Source: Sinohyriopsis cumingii
Taxonomy: Eukaryota; Mollusca; Bivalvia; Unionida; Unionidae
Assembly: GCA_028554795.2 (NCBI GenBank)
Contig: CM068827.1
Location: forward strand, 135,872,371-135,936,370
Direction of reading: 5' to 3'
Length of the DNA: 64,000 bases
Translations under genes and position numbers: made by a program
Shown here: positions 9,974 to 27,870 of the stretch, one piece after another
How positions within the stretch are numbered: position 1 is the stretch's first letter
Layout of the letters: each line of letters opens with the position of its first letter
Notes under the pieces: model-generated
Databases searched by the model: none
What the model was told of the DNA's origin: nothing
The model's input: only the letters and a program-made list of their open reading frames with translations

Positions 9974-12900
9974 CTATCGATCTTGCCTAGGGTTCCTTTT
10001 TATATACAGACCAATACCGACGTGACCGTACGGCAACGTAAAGTGATTGGGAAGTCGCACTCGCTTCTGGTATACAATTTGATAGACTTTTTCCAAGGGT
10101 CGACTGACGATGTGGTGAGTGGGTAAACGTACAATCTTGTTCGGTTGATAGGTGGTCACTTTAAAGTTTCCATCCTCTCCCGATTGCAAGGCTTCTTTCA
10201 ATACCCCAAAGTTGACCACTCGACTGGTACGATGATTCAGAGTCAGTCCTTTCACTTTGCACGTCGTGTGCACTTCTCCTTGTTTGTCCCGGTATTCGTA
10301 GCCGTAATTTTTGGGGCCGCCACTGACGAAACTTAGAATCTTGTCGTCGGGATGCACGTCTGTCCAGGCTCCTAAACGGTCTCCTTCGATGTCAGGCTGA
10401 TGTTGAATCGGGTGATGGATGTAAAAGCAACTGTCCGTGTCAAAGTACAGGACGCGTTCCCCTAACAGTTCTAAAGCTTCGTACAATTTTAAGCGAGCAT
10501 GGGCTGTCACGTAAGCCGCAATGATGACATTTCCAAAAGGGTCGTCTTGTACAAAGTCCAGATCTTCTTCGTAATTGACCAAGATCAAATCCTCTCGAAC
10601 GACGTCCACGTGTTTCATGTATTTGGTTTTGTCGTGAATCATCTGGAAGTAGCGGGAAGGTTCTGTCAAATATTTCGTCTTGGGTAAACACGGTCGTTGT
10701 GCCATTTGACCCCACAAGCAATTTAACATCACTTTGGCAAACGATCGCCTGCCTTCGTTTTTCTCGATGTGGTCTAAAGAGATGCCTTCTTGTGCATAGT
10801 ATTTCTCTTTGAATTGTATTTGGTCTTCGGGAGTGTGACACCAGGAAGGATAGCCGCTGGCTTCTTGCTTCAGTTTCAAAAAGGCATCCACGTAGTCAGC
10901 GAAAATGCCTTTCTGAGTAGGGTCACCCTTGTGGTACTGTTGTGTCTTGGGAAAGTGGCAAATTTCGTACACTTCTAACAGTTGGTATCCCATGTCCAGA
11001 GCTTTGAACAATTCTACGCTGACCCAGGTTCCCGTCAAGGCCCGTTCTTCCTGGCTGTGATGACAAGGCTGATCTTGGTTGCACGTTTCGGCACAAGTAC
11101 GGCACAAGGGAAACATCAGTTTGCCTTGACAATGGTGAGGTAAGACGGGATGGTATAGGTTCGTGGGAGGCAAAACTTTGCACTTGATCAAGCCTTCGTA
11201 TTGTCGAATGTTTTTCAGGTCGATCTGTTCCGTCAGCAATTGCGGGTGCCCTACAGGAAAGCGACAATATTTGCACACGTACGGATACAGCGAACACACG
11301 TCCAAGTATTTGATTTCTTCTCCTTTCTCTTCGTCGGCTTGGTACAGCAAACAGGTGGCATTGGTCCTTCCTCCGTACAAACTATCCCTCGGGTTCAGTG
11401 GGTCCATGAACTGGTAACTTTCCACGAGGCGTTTAAACTCGGGATCGGTTTTCATACGGTGATCGTACTCGTGTTCCCACATTTCCATCACTTGGTATCC
11501 TTGCTGTTCTAACTTCAGGCGCCGCTGACAAGTGTCCTGGTACAAGTCTTCCATGGTGCGTTGTAAAAACTGATTTTTAGTGTCACGGTCAGGGTAGCAG
11601 ACGGGACATCCGTGAAGTAAGCAACCGTTAAACTCGTACACGATCTTGGGGTTTTCTAAGTCCCAGCCATCGACCGAATACGTTCCGATGGTCTTTTCGC
11701 CTCCTCCGTTGCGGGCATGCTGAATCCACTTGTCTTCCTTGTCGCACAAGTAATTTAACCAACGTAGGGCTTTGACCGAGTATTGACGCTTGACATAGTG
11801 GGTCGTTTGAGGACTGATGACAGCCACGGTCTTTTCAGGCATGAATCGTTGTCGATACACTAAGGAACACGCTTTGGCAATGGTGCAAGCTTCTTTCAAA
11901 GGATCGACCCCTCCGTGTTCCATGAACAGTTCTCGAAATTTTCCACAGCAACGTCGTAAAATGTCCACGTCGGAACGACAATACTTTAGCATTTCTTCCT
12001 GAAAGTCGAAAGGGTCCGAGGCGTGAGCCTGGTACCAAGCGTAGAAAGCTTCTCGTTGTTCGGTACGCATGTTGTCGGGGTCGTAATAGTGAGCCTCAGG
12101 CAAATGGGGTAGAACGGCGTGTTGATTGGCTTCTGTATTGAAAAAGTGAGGAAAGTACCCTTTAGCCATTTCTGTCATTCCAAACGTTTTAGGCATTCGG
12201 CTCAAAGGCATGGCCAAGTAGCTCATCTAATCTTTAAACTGTACTTGTCCCACTTGCATGAAAATGATTTTGGCTCCGTTCAAAGTCACTTTAGGACGCT
12301 CGGTGCCTTGTTCCGTATAGTATCTCAAAAGAAACTGTCCATCGTATCCGGAAAAATTGTGAGCCATCACCTTGGCATGACGATGACAATCTCCGTAACG
12401 TTCGATGTCCTCTTGGCTCCACGTCTTGTCGATGGGGTCTAAGACCCATTGGGCAAAATCGGCTAACGTGTTCGGTCCCCGAAAGATTTTTTCACGCCCT
12501 CCGGGAATCTTGCTGCAGTGAGGGCAATGACTGAAGATAGGTTCTTGAATGCACTTCTCGCACGCTCGATGAGCCACGCAGAAATTAGGAATATGAATGC
12601 CGGTCTCTTGCATGCATTCGAAATCGAAAAAGATGAAATTGCCTTTCTTCTTGTGACCGTCCTCTTTCTCTGGTGGGGGTTGTTATTTTTGCACGTAGCA
12701 TTCGTGTTCCAAGTCCACGATGTGGTGACAAATGTGACATTTTTTCTTTCCTCGACATACGTGTGCCTTGGTACTATTGGTACGTATGCCTTGTCCACAG
12801 GTAGGGCACATTCTCAGCAGTTGACAAGCACATTTCTTCTGTGAACCTTGTGTTTTCAAATGTTGTTGGTAACAGGTAGGACTGACAAACGTGCGCAAAC

Positions 12901-14041
12901 AAGTTGAACAAGGCACTGGTTCTTCGTTCAGACAGGGTGGAGAGGCTAAACATCCTGGGCATTTCCATCCACAATGCTTGTGTTGCTCTCGATTGTTATA
13001 ACCATAGTCACATTTCTCACAATAATAAACATATCCCAGGAATCCGGTGATACTGGTAATGGTATCGAAATGTTCATCGTGATGATAAAGGTTAATGTAT
13101 TTTCCGTCCTTAAAATCTTGGCCTCGAAACAACAGAGACCCACGCATTTCTTGAGGGTGCACTTTCAAGGTGTAGCGTGGAGCTAGGGCATCTTGCAACT
13201 TGTGCATCTCAGGAATGCCACAGGGTGTGTCTTTGGACAGACCAGCTTGTTGCAACAGGAGTTCTGCTTCGTTTCGTTGTTTGGCTCGGTCCGATTGTCG
13301 AATAGTTTTCCAGGCTCTTTTCCATTCTGTCGTGTCGTTCTTGTTGGCATAGGTTCGTCCCACCACGATGGCTCGGGCTAAACACATCTGGTCATGAGGG
13401 TTGTTAATTCGGACGAGACTTGTTTTGGTGTTGCGAAGGTCGTCCACCAATAACATCTTTTTGCGTCCAGTCCCTTGAGGAAGAGAGACGTGAGCCATTT
13501 TCAGTGTGGCTTTACCATCGGTGATGTCAAACTGGTCATTAGATTGTTGTACGTGTTGAATCTTGTCCATGACTTTGGAAGGGGTTAGTTCTGCGGGTCT
13601 GCTAAACTCGATCCAAACAGGGGATTTCAAACCGTCGTGATCTATGGATAGTGTCAAGCGATCGTCTTCTTTGGGTTGACATTGTCGCTTGAGTGCGATG
13701 AGCAAAGAATCCCACACCCCAGTGATGAACCCTTCTGCTTTCTCCAATGGTACGTCGGCCTTGAAATCTTTAAACTTCACCGTGTAGGTGTAAGCCGTGG
13801 TTCTAAATTTTCTAGAGGAGCGCTTTTCCGTCTCTCGAATGGAATAGTATTTTTCAGGGTTGACTAAGGGTGACGAACTTGGTTTAGAGGTTTCAAATTC
13901 TGGTTCACTCATGTCCTCTTCAAAATCACTGGCATGAATTTGTGCCAAGATTTCAGCTCTGGTACGAGGCGATAGATCACGTTTCTGCCTCTTACTTTCT
14001 TCTTCTTCTTCTTTCTTCTCGAATGAATGGGATCGTTTCAT
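9974..14041 (-). pseudogene. Protein-primed DNA polymerase B with two stop codons
   Basis: Collinear with the intact 1345-aa polymerase at 53246-57283. Two single-base changes break it: TAC to TAA at 12683-12685 just after the Cys/His-rich region, and TCG to TAG at 12227-12229 between the ExoII and ExoIII motifs. The rest of the frame is open and retains the polymerase motifs DVCSLYP and YFDTDS. The C-terminus differs: after PYGHV the frame runs through a TATATAAAAAGG box and ends at TAG 9974-9976, a consequence of the cargo deletion next to it. Confidence 0.93.
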
Positions 14042-14175
14042 CTTGAGTGCAAAACGTCAAATGACTCAAGTGTAAACACCATAGACTAATTTATAGTCAT
14101 GGCAGACCAGCGTATATAAAAGGGTGAGTGTCTTGTTCTTTCACTATTCATTTCACTCTCAAGCCGAGCACAACG
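14042..14175. promoter_or_regulatory. Divergent promoter, polB / zinc-knuckle gene (element 1)
   Basis: A 134-bp spacer between divergent start codons. TATATAAAAGGG (about 14111-14122) points toward the zinc-knuckle gene, and a TATAAA-type box on the other strand points toward polB. It is almost identical to 57284-57417. Confidence 0.75.
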
Positions 14176-14647
14176 ATGGAAGAGACTACCCAGATGGAAC
14201 GTTTCGTCAGAACTTTGCGAGGGGTCATTAGAAAATTCTCTTCAGACCAGCCGACGGACTACTCTCCTTCCTTTCGAGATAAAAGTCAGGATACTTGCTA
14301 TATCTGTCAGAAGAAAGGGCATTGGTCTTCAGAGTGTCCAGACCGTCAAAAAAGAAAAAAAAACAGGGGCTAAAAAAGACAAAAGTCAAGATACCTGTTA
14401 TTATTGTAAAGAAAATGGACATTGGTCTCCAGATTGCCCAAAAACGAAACAAGAGGAGTCAGAAGAAAAGAAGGATTCTTCAGAAGAAGAGAGGGATTCT
14501 TCGGAAGAAGAGAGGGATTCTTCAGAGGAAGAAGAGGAAGAAAGAAGACAATTCTATTTAAAAGAAGCAAAGAAACAGGAGAAGAAAAGAAGAAGGGAAG
14601 AAAATGAGGAAAAAACGGTGAAGAAATTCAAAAAACAGAGAGACTAA
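14176..14647 (+). pseudogene. CCHC zinc-knuckle protein, frameshifted
   Basis: The reading starts MEETTQMERF and contains the first CCHC knuckle (CYICQKKGHWSSEC). An A run in the codons after the first knuckle is nine long here and eight in element 2. This extra A shifts the frame and stops translation at 14371-14373. Downstream, the correct frame still encodes the second knuckle and the SSEEERD-type acidic tail up to TAA 14645-14647. Confidence 0.85.
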
Positions 14648-14888
14648 ACAAGGAGAAAGAAGAAGTCAATGAACTTTTAATTAAAGTGTTCTGTGGTGAA
14701 TTGTGAATTGGATTGTAAAAAATGGATAAAAGAATACATGAATGATATAAGGTAAGTGTCTTTGAGTTTTGATTTTAAAATAAGAAGCTACACTCACGCA
14801 CTCATACAAAAAAGACACGTACTATAAGGGTAAAATGGTTTGTTTTTTTTGTGTTGATTTTTGAGTTATTGGCAAATTGAAAGGCTAT

Positions 14889-14930
14889 CTCTTTTCGAGA
14901 AATGTGGGTGGCCCTGAAAAGGGCCTTTTT
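14889..14930 (-). terminator. Histone-type 3' stem-loop (element 1, 181-aa gene)
   Basis: On the minus strand: GGCCCT-TTTC-AGGGCC (14910-14925), with AAA before it and ACCCA after it, then CGAAAAGAGATAG about 13 nt downstream. It lies 25 nt past the stop codon of the 181-aa gene at 14951. It matches the canonical 6-bp stem and 4-nt loop of metazoan histone mRNAs. Confidence 0.8.
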
Positions 14931-14950
14931 ATTTTGGTGTAGGGGTGAGT

Positions 14951-15496
14951 TTAACCAATCAACTTTAACTGCCTTAAGCCTTTGCCACGACCAAGGCCTA
15001 CTTCTGATGATTGGGTTGAAATCACTAAGGGTGGTACGATAGGCTTAGTCACAGGGTTGGCGTGTTTAGCTCTGGAAGGTCGTATTCTCTTCGGTCGTGA
15101 TAAAGAAGTCTGATACATTTGTTTCAGACTTCTTAACTCCGCTAAAATGTCAAACAGTACCGTAGCCGTTTGATTTTCACCCTCTTGTTTCTTTGCTGCT
15201 ACTTCTTCTTCTTCTTGTTTTTTTCTTACCTCTTCTTGTTGCTGTTGCTGTAGGAGAAAAGCTTGTTCCGCTTCCTTTTGTCGTTGCATAAATTTCTCCA
15301 ATTCTTCTTTCTGTCTCTGTCTAAAATTCTCCACTTGCGGTAATGAAGAAGGTAACGAAGGTTCCGGAACAAATTCTTGCGAGGTAAGAAAATCCACAAA
15401 ATCCCAATGTACCTCTTCTGAAAGTAAGTCCGGGTTCCCTTGGGCAGTCTCCCCTGCTGGTGGACCCCAATGGATCGTTTTCTGAGTTTCCGTCAT
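14951..15496 (-). CDS. Q/E-rich coiled-coil protein (element 1)
   Basis: This 181-aa ORF is intact and homologous to 58183-58767. It begins MTETQKTIHWGPPAGE. A central Gln/Glu/Lys-rich coiled coil is followed by a second helical segment (LLxILAELRSLKQMYQ-like) and a basic tail with SRPKRIRPSRAKH. Element 2 has about 13 more residues, mostly in the Q run and the Ser-rich region near the C-terminus. Transcribed divergently from the 78-aa gene and ends in a histone-type stem-loop. Function unknown. Confidence 0.75.
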   Translation of the reverse strand: MTETQKTIHWGPPAGETAQGNPDLLSEEVHWDFVDFLTSQEFVPEPSLPSSLPQVENFRQRQKEELEKFMQRQKEAEQAFLLQQQQQEEVRKKQEEEEVAAKKQEGENQTATVLFDILAELRSLKQMYQTSLSRPKRIRPSRAKHANPVTKPIVPPLVISTQSSEVGLGRGKGLRQLKLIG

Positions 15497-15715
15497 GTTG
15501 AATCACTGTCGCATAGATTGACTGCACACAAGCGCTAACGAATCTATATAGACCACGTGACGTCACAGACTGCTCTCTTCGGATTGGATGCTAGCTGACT
15601 GAATTTTGTAACGCGTGGTCGGATTGGTGAATGAATTCAATCCGTTTCAATCCTTCCTGTACCTATAAATAAGCGCAGTTCACTGCATTGATTCACCTAT
15701 TTTCGTCGCTTCAAG
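15497..15715. promoter_or_regulatory. Bidirectional promoter with CRE and CCAAT boxes (element 1)
   Basis: TGACGTCA (15558-15565), two inverted CCAAT boxes (CGGATTGGATG and CGGATTGGTG), TATAAATA toward the plus-strand gene and TATATAGA toward the minus-strand gene. The order and spacing are the same as at 58768-58985. Confidence 0.75.
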
Positions 15716-15952
15716 ATGTGGACCACAGTTGAGTCATCCACCCTTGTGTCTTCCATGATGTTTAGGACGGACATGCTCATGTATGTCAGGTCCAAGTGGA
15801 CTGTTGTTGATAGGACAGATACTAGTCAATGGATGAGGAGAGTTTACATAGAAAGACAAGGATGTCTCAAGAGGGTACTTGTGTATGGACCGGCAGTTAG
15901 AAGGAGTTTAAGAAGAAGAAGAAGAAGATGTGACAGATGCCATCTATGTTAA
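15716..15952 (+). CDS. Arg-rich small protein (element 1)
   Basis: This 78-aa protein begins MWTTVESSTLVSSMMFRTD and ends in an Arg run and CDRCHLC. It is conserved in length with the 77-aa copy at 58986-59219. Many differences between copies are silent or conservative by eye, which suggests a real gene. No family recognised; the basic C-terminus suggests nucleic-acid binding. A histone-type stem-loop follows 24 nt after the stop. Confidence 0.7.
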   Translation: MWTTVESSTLVSSMMFRTDMLMYVRSKWTVVDRTDTSQWMRRVYIERQGCLKRVLVYGPAVRRSLRRRRRRCDRCHLC

Positions 15953-15967
15953 TATTAATATTAACAT

Positions 15968-16296
15968 AAACCCAAAGGCCCTTTTCAGGGCCAGCCATAT
16001 TTCTCGAAAAGAGATAGCCTTTCAATTGCCTACCCCTTTTTTAAAACAATTTTAAAAAAAAAAAAAAAATCCCATGTTCAATTCCCCTTGAGGCTAGAGT
16101 GACCCAAGACTTTTTTCCCATGTTCAATTCCCCTTGAGGCTAGAGTGACCCAAGACTTTTTCCCATGTTAAATTCCCCTTGAGCCTAGAGTGACCCACAA
16201 TTTTTCTCCATGTTAAATTTCCATTGAGGCTAGAGTGACCCAGGGGTCTCTGTAATGCTAATTCCCATTGAGGCTAGGGTGACCCCATTTACTACT
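15968..16296. repeat. Right terminal repeat of element 1
   Basis: Homologous to 59235-59526. It contains the stem-loop, an A-rich tract, and five roughly 47-bp units ending in TGACCC, against four in element 2. Here the unit core reads GAGGCTAGAGTGACCC (GAGCC in one unit), where element 2 has GTCGC. It ends in ACTACT. AATGAG follows at 16297-16302. Confidence 0.88.
15971..16018 (+). terminator. Histone-type 3' stem-loop inside TIR (element 1)
   Basis: CCCAAA, GGCCCT-TTTC-AGGGCC (15977-15992), AGCCA, then CTCGAAAAGAGATAG at 16003-16017. Same orientation as the 78-aa gene just upstream. Confidence 0.8.
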
Positions 16297-16444
16297 AATG
16301 AGATATGTTTATAACTTTACTAAGATCCATTGGAATTATCAATGATTTACCATAATGTTTACATTTTTAGTATAATAATGTTCATAACTAAACAACACAA
16401 TTCAAGTAACAATATTTAGTTTTGAATAATGCAAACAGTCTGAA

Positions 16445-21620
<5,176 letters not shown>

Positions 21621-21623
21621 TTT

Positions 21624-21900
21624 GTTTTGTTGAGATTGTTGTAATCCCAAGTTTAGAGTGTTATACCAAAGACTTACACAAATGGTACTAACAGCTGCCT
21701 CGCTAGGCGCTCAACATTACGAGGTTAGTGTTAGGTCTGGTAGGCCTGGTGTCAGGATACTGTGACTGGGTGAGACATCATGCTACATGTCTTCGCCATG
21801 ATGCCCCAGTGCTAGACATCACTTTAAACTGCCACATTGCCGACATCGTAGCACTGTGACCAAAAAATTGTTAAAGCTACGTTAAAAATCCCAAACACTT
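21624..21900 (+). mobile_element. tRNA-derived SINE, copy 1
   Basis: The body matches copies at 24533 and 27619: AAATGGTACTAACAGCTGCC, then CGCTAGGCGCTCAACATTA, and an end with CGACATCGTAGC and GTTAAAGCTACGTTAAAAAT. The tRNA-like head is eroded. Confidence 0.75.
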
Positions 21901-22026
21901 CACTTCAGTAAAGCATAACCCAATCAATTACAGATCTGAAAAACATTTTTGGGGTGAGATTGTATGTTTCTAATATATTTTTTAAACTGCCCATAGATAA
22001 GGAAATAGAGTTTCATGTTTTTGACG

Positions 22027-22068
22027 TACGTACTTATGTATGTATGTATGTATGTATGTATGTATGTG
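22027..22068. repeat. (TATG)n microsatellite
   Basis: About nine TATG units just upstream of the splice acceptor of the exon at 22080. Confidence 0.9.
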
Positions 22069-22079
22069 TTCTTTTCCAG

Positions 22080-22157
22080 GGTATCTAGAGAAAGTCCATA
22101 AAGAAGGAGACTTTGTTCTGCTTGTGCATTCTTCAGATTTCAGTATTTCTTATCAAC
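22080..22157 (+). CDS. Universal stress protein, internal exon A
   Basis: A 78-bp exon between acceptor TTCTTTTCCAG and donor CGTAAGTC encodes YLEKVHKEGDFVLLVHSS and seven more residues. This fits the first helix and following strand of the animal universal stress protein (UspA-fold) family, where a helix is followed by a 'GD.v.lvH' strand. It enters in phase 2 of a split codon and leaves after the first base of a codon, which matches the acceptor of the exon at 24870. An upstream exon carrying the start and first strand must exist but was not found. Intronic SINEs and microsatellites surround it. Confidence 0.72.
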
Positions 22158-22162
22158 GTAAG

Positions 22163-22167
<5 letters not shown>

Positions 22168-22231
<64 letters not shown>

Positions 22232-22232
22232 A
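22168..22232. repeat. (CT)n(CA)n microsatellite
   Basis: A CT run passing into a CA run. Confidence 0.95.
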
Positions 22233-22259
22233 GAGCTTTTGCAGAATAAGGGTTTTCAA

Positions 22260-24376
<2,117 letters not shown>

Positions 24377-24532
24377 GTCATGAGCACTCCGAAATGTAAA
24401 GTTATTGAATTTTTAATATCATGGTGTTTGCATATTGTTACTATGGGAACTGAATTAGTACCGTGAGTCCTCTACTGGAGGGATTTGAATGCAGCGCTAC
24501 CAGATTTCCATCTGATTCATTTTGCTTCAACA

Positions 24533-24803
24533 AAGACCGCTCCGGTTATCTAGAGGTTAGAGGATCCGCCTCGGATGCGAAAGGTGGCGGTAAGAACCCC
24601 GGCTGAGTCAACCCAAAGACATAAAAATGGTACTAGCACCTGCCTCGCTTAGCGCTCACCATTAAGAGGTTAGTGTTAGGACTGGTCAGCCTGTTGTTAG
24701 GATAATGTGACGGTGTGGGCATCATGCTACATGCTGCTGACATCGTAGAGATATGACTGAAAAAAATGTAAAGCTGCGTTTAAAATCCAAATCAAGCACA
24801 CAC
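24533..24803 (+). mobile_element. tRNA-derived SINE, copy 2 (best preserved)
   Basis: A tRNA-like head with an A-box-like stretch (GGTTATCTAGAGGTTAGAGG) and a B-box-like stretch (GGCGGTAAGAACCCCGGCTG) leads into the body AAATGGTACTAGCACCTGCC, CGCTTAGCGCTCACCATTA and GTCAGCCTGTTGTTAGGATA. It ends with a CA-rich tail. This head-plus-shared-body design is typical of molluscan SINEs. Pol III transcription is inferred. Confidence 0.8.
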
Positions 24804-24869
24804 ACAAACACACACACACACACACATCAATTAAAAAATATAATAGGAATTCCTGCGTATGTTTCACAG

Positions 24870-24979
24870 CCCATTCCATGATGATGAACCCGACTGTTAC
24901 AGAGCGAATGTTCCGTGAATTTGATCAGAAAGAACACACGCTTGAATTCGAACTGAAAACCCTTCTGGCGAGAACCAAG
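24870..24979 (+). CDS. Universal stress protein, internal exon B
   Basis: A 110-bp exon between acceptor GTATGTTTCACAG and donor AAGGTATGT. In the phase set by exon A it completes a Pro codon and continues HSMMMNPTVTERMFREFDQK, then a Lys/Leu/Glu-rich helix ending ARTK. This is the variable linker and long helix of the universal stress protein fold. It ends in phase 0, matching exon C. A fully open junction in one phase across all three exons is the main support. Confidence 0.72.
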
Positions 24980-26394
24980 GTATGTTTGATGCTTTTTTCA
25001 CAAAACTGTCCCAACATAGCATCTTCAAAGTACGCTGTATTGTTAGCTAGTACATACTGTTGGACACAGGATTCGGCCTCGCATTCAGTTGATTCTAGTA
25101 TCTTATTATTAGATTTTTCGAATGAAGAAATGTGAATGAATTAACAAATGCATCACCATATACTCAGACTCAGTGGAAATGCTTTGATCAAAAGAATAAA
25201 ATGTCAGTGCGTATTCTTTGCACGAAAATATATGTCCAGGCATCGAAAATGTATCTACAGGCTAAATCGTTCCAGTAAAAGCGCTTTTGGCTGGGTATGA
25301 CAAAGTGTTATGGCAATTTTTTTAATCTAATTCCCCTTATAATCCGTTACTGGTATTTTTGTGAAAATACCTTCTTCACAATTTTCGGTTATGTATTTTT
25401 TTTAAATTTACAATCCTATCAAAGTCAGAATTGTGTGTTTCTTATGATGCAGCTTTTTGATACTTAAATATAGATAGTTAATTCATTCCTGAGTAGAGCA
25501 AGGTAGATTCGATGGACTTGAAACTAATGTGAATTTACCTCAATGAAAGAAAACCTCCATGCATAAAATATATTTGCATGTTGGAAATTGTTTCTCCTAA
25601 ATATAAATAAATGTATAAATTTAGTCTCTTCCAGACACATTTGGACTAAATTCCATGCCGTCCAGACGCGAACTCTTTTCGTCTTCATTCTTTCTGAGTA
25701 AAATAAAATGTTGGATTTCACTAGAATGTCATAAGTCTCCGTCTTTAGATATGCGGAAAATCATTGTTACCCAGATGTTGAAAAGATATTTTACTCGTGG
25801 CTATGGGAAATTTAATACTGTTTAACAGAATTTAGATATAGAATTCTAGTAGCTTAAAGTACTGGATGATTATAATGCGCATCCAGTCTGGATTCCAATT
25901 TTTGGAATTAAAGCATTTTATTTCAGTGTCCCGTTTACCAACAGCATAACATTGAATTGCTTCAATATGTAGATCGTTTAATTTCTTCCTGTCACTACCT
26001 TGATACGAGGAAATGGTAGTGCTGATTATTCTCCAACTGATAATGAATTTATTTTGCAACAAGTTCAAATGTATATTCAGAAAAGTCAGTACTTGAACGG
26101 ATTGATTTTTTATTAAATATTCCAAGAGATACCTTTTTTTATAATTTACAGTCAACTATTCATTTCTCTTTCTTCTCTTCTTACTTTTTTTTTTTTTTTT
26201 TTTATTTTTTTGCTTCTTCTGCAGCCTTACGATTGTTACACATAGTTTGATTTATTTGTCTTTTGTATGGCAATGTTATTGAGTACTTACTACTGCCTCT
26301 TGTACATTGATGTATTTTTATACATATCTTATACATAGATGTATATTTTAGATAAAACTTCGAACGAAGAGAACCCTTATTTAAAAAAACAAAA

Positions 26395-26622
26395 CAAAAT
26401 CCCAATCTCACTATCCCTCCAGATTTTTATTTTAAGAAAACAAGATCCCAACCTCACCATCCCTCCAGATTTCTTATTTTTTTTTAAAAAAAATCCTAAT
26501 CTCACCATCCCTCCAGATGTCTTATTTAAAAATAAAAAATCCCAATCTCACCATTCCTCCAGATTTCTTTTTTTTTAATATAAAAAAATCCCAATCTCTC
26601 CTTCCCTTCCGATTTCTTATTA
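26395..26622. repeat. ~60-bp minisatellite, about 4-5 copies
   Basis: Units read AATCCCAATCTCACCATCCC then TCCAGATTTCTTATTT with A/T runs between. Diverged tandem copies. Confidence 0.8.
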
Positions 26623-27340
26623 AATAAAGACTAATAGACCACCAGCCCTGAATTGTCTTTTAAAACATTTAATATCAAGAAACACAACTCCGAATTATCA
26701 ACCTTCGAATAAAAAGGTCACTTTGCCATCCAATCTCATATTGAGAAACAAATACGTCATCTGTCACGTAAAATCTAACCTCTTTTCTGTGAAAATTCCT
26801 GAATTTCCAGACAATCTGAAGGAAATTTTCCTCAAGCCAAATAAATCTCCCTATATCATTAAAAAGTCCCAGACAGAGTCAGTACTTTCAAATGAACACA
26901 TTTTGTGAGTAATCTTCACATTCACAACGATGACCTCATTTAAGAACGCTTGACTGTCCAAATGACTTTTTTTAGTAATTATAGCCGTGATCAAAGAAAT
27001 AGTAAGACTTTATCACTTGCAGTTATTGTTTTGTTTATAACATCGGTATTTGTAGCTGTATTTATTTTTAGATTAAATTTATTGAACGATTTATGTAAAC
27101 TGCTTTTTATACCCAGATGTACTATTTTCATACCCATACTATTTTGGTTAAAAAAAATTATACCATCACCACCAATACATTGTGTAGTGACTTTAATTTT
27201 AAATATATTGCTGAAATCTTAATGTGATGTTTTACATTTGGCCAAAATCTTAGGTTTGCAAACAACGTTTTTACACTGTTTTGAACAGTAAACAAAGAGT
27301 GTGTAATAGTTATCTTGTATTTGAACAGTTAAAACGCCAA

Positions 27341-27379
<39 letters not shown>
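27341..27379. repeat. (CA)n microsatellite
   Basis: Pure CA run. Confidence 0.95.
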
Positions 27380-27380
<1 letters not shown>

Positions 27381-27618
27381 CCTAATACGTTGATTTAACA
27401 AAGAAATTCATCATCTATTGGTCCATCGTTATCATCTAGAGAATCAATAAACAAATCGTATTATTTTAACACTTGCAATATTAAAACCTTTAGCTGACAG
27501 TTGTCTCCAGTAATCAACTGTTCCAGTTCCATAATTATATTTACCTTTGTGAGCATTTAACACATCAGCTGGTGTAGGTTATCCAAGTCATAGACCAGAA
27601 GAGCCTATGGTGTGTGTG

Positions 27619-27870
27619 ATTTGGATTTTTAAAGTAGCTTTAACAATTTTTCAGTCATATCGCTACAATATATGAAGTGTGGCAGTTTATAATGATGCCT
27701 AGCACTGGGGCATCATGTCGCAGACTTGTAGCATGATGTCCCACCCAGTCACATTATCTAGACACCATGCCGACCAGTCCTAGCACTAACCTCTTAATGC
27801 TGAGCGCCAAGCGAGGCAGCTGTTAGTACCATTTTTGTAAGTATTTGGTATTACACGGCCGGGGATAGAG
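27619..27870 (-). mobile_element. tRNA-derived SINE, copy 3 (inverted)
   Basis: Reverse complement of the body in copies 1 and 2 (AGCGAGGCAGCTGTTAGTAC read from the plus strand; ACCTCTTAATGCTGAGCGCC). Ends at a remnant GGCCGGGGATAGAG, the degenerate B-box side of the tRNA head. Confidence 0.78.

Larger units (their letters stand above)
6898..16296 (-). mobile_element. Polinton/Maverick element 1, decayed right portion
   Basis: This part is collinear with 47520-59526 of element 2 and carries the same genes in the same order and strand: a proline/lysine-rich protein, a membrane-active protein, an SPKK protein, the ATPase, a small membrane protein, PolB, a zinc-knuckle protein and two terminal genes. 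It ends in a terminal repeat whose last bases are GACCCCATTTACTACT, followed by AATGAG, the candidate 6-bp target duplication. About 2.6 kb of cargo present in element 2 is absent. The polymerase has two nonsense codons and the zinc-knuckle gene a one-base insertion, so this copy is non-autonomous. The integrase, capsid and protease genes fall left of the gap or are lost. Confidence 0.93.

Noticed and set aside
24533..24605. Functional tRNA gene at the head of SINE copy 2
   Set aside because: Only degenerate A- and B-box-like stretches are present. The cloverleaf is not intact and the sequence continues into the SINE body.
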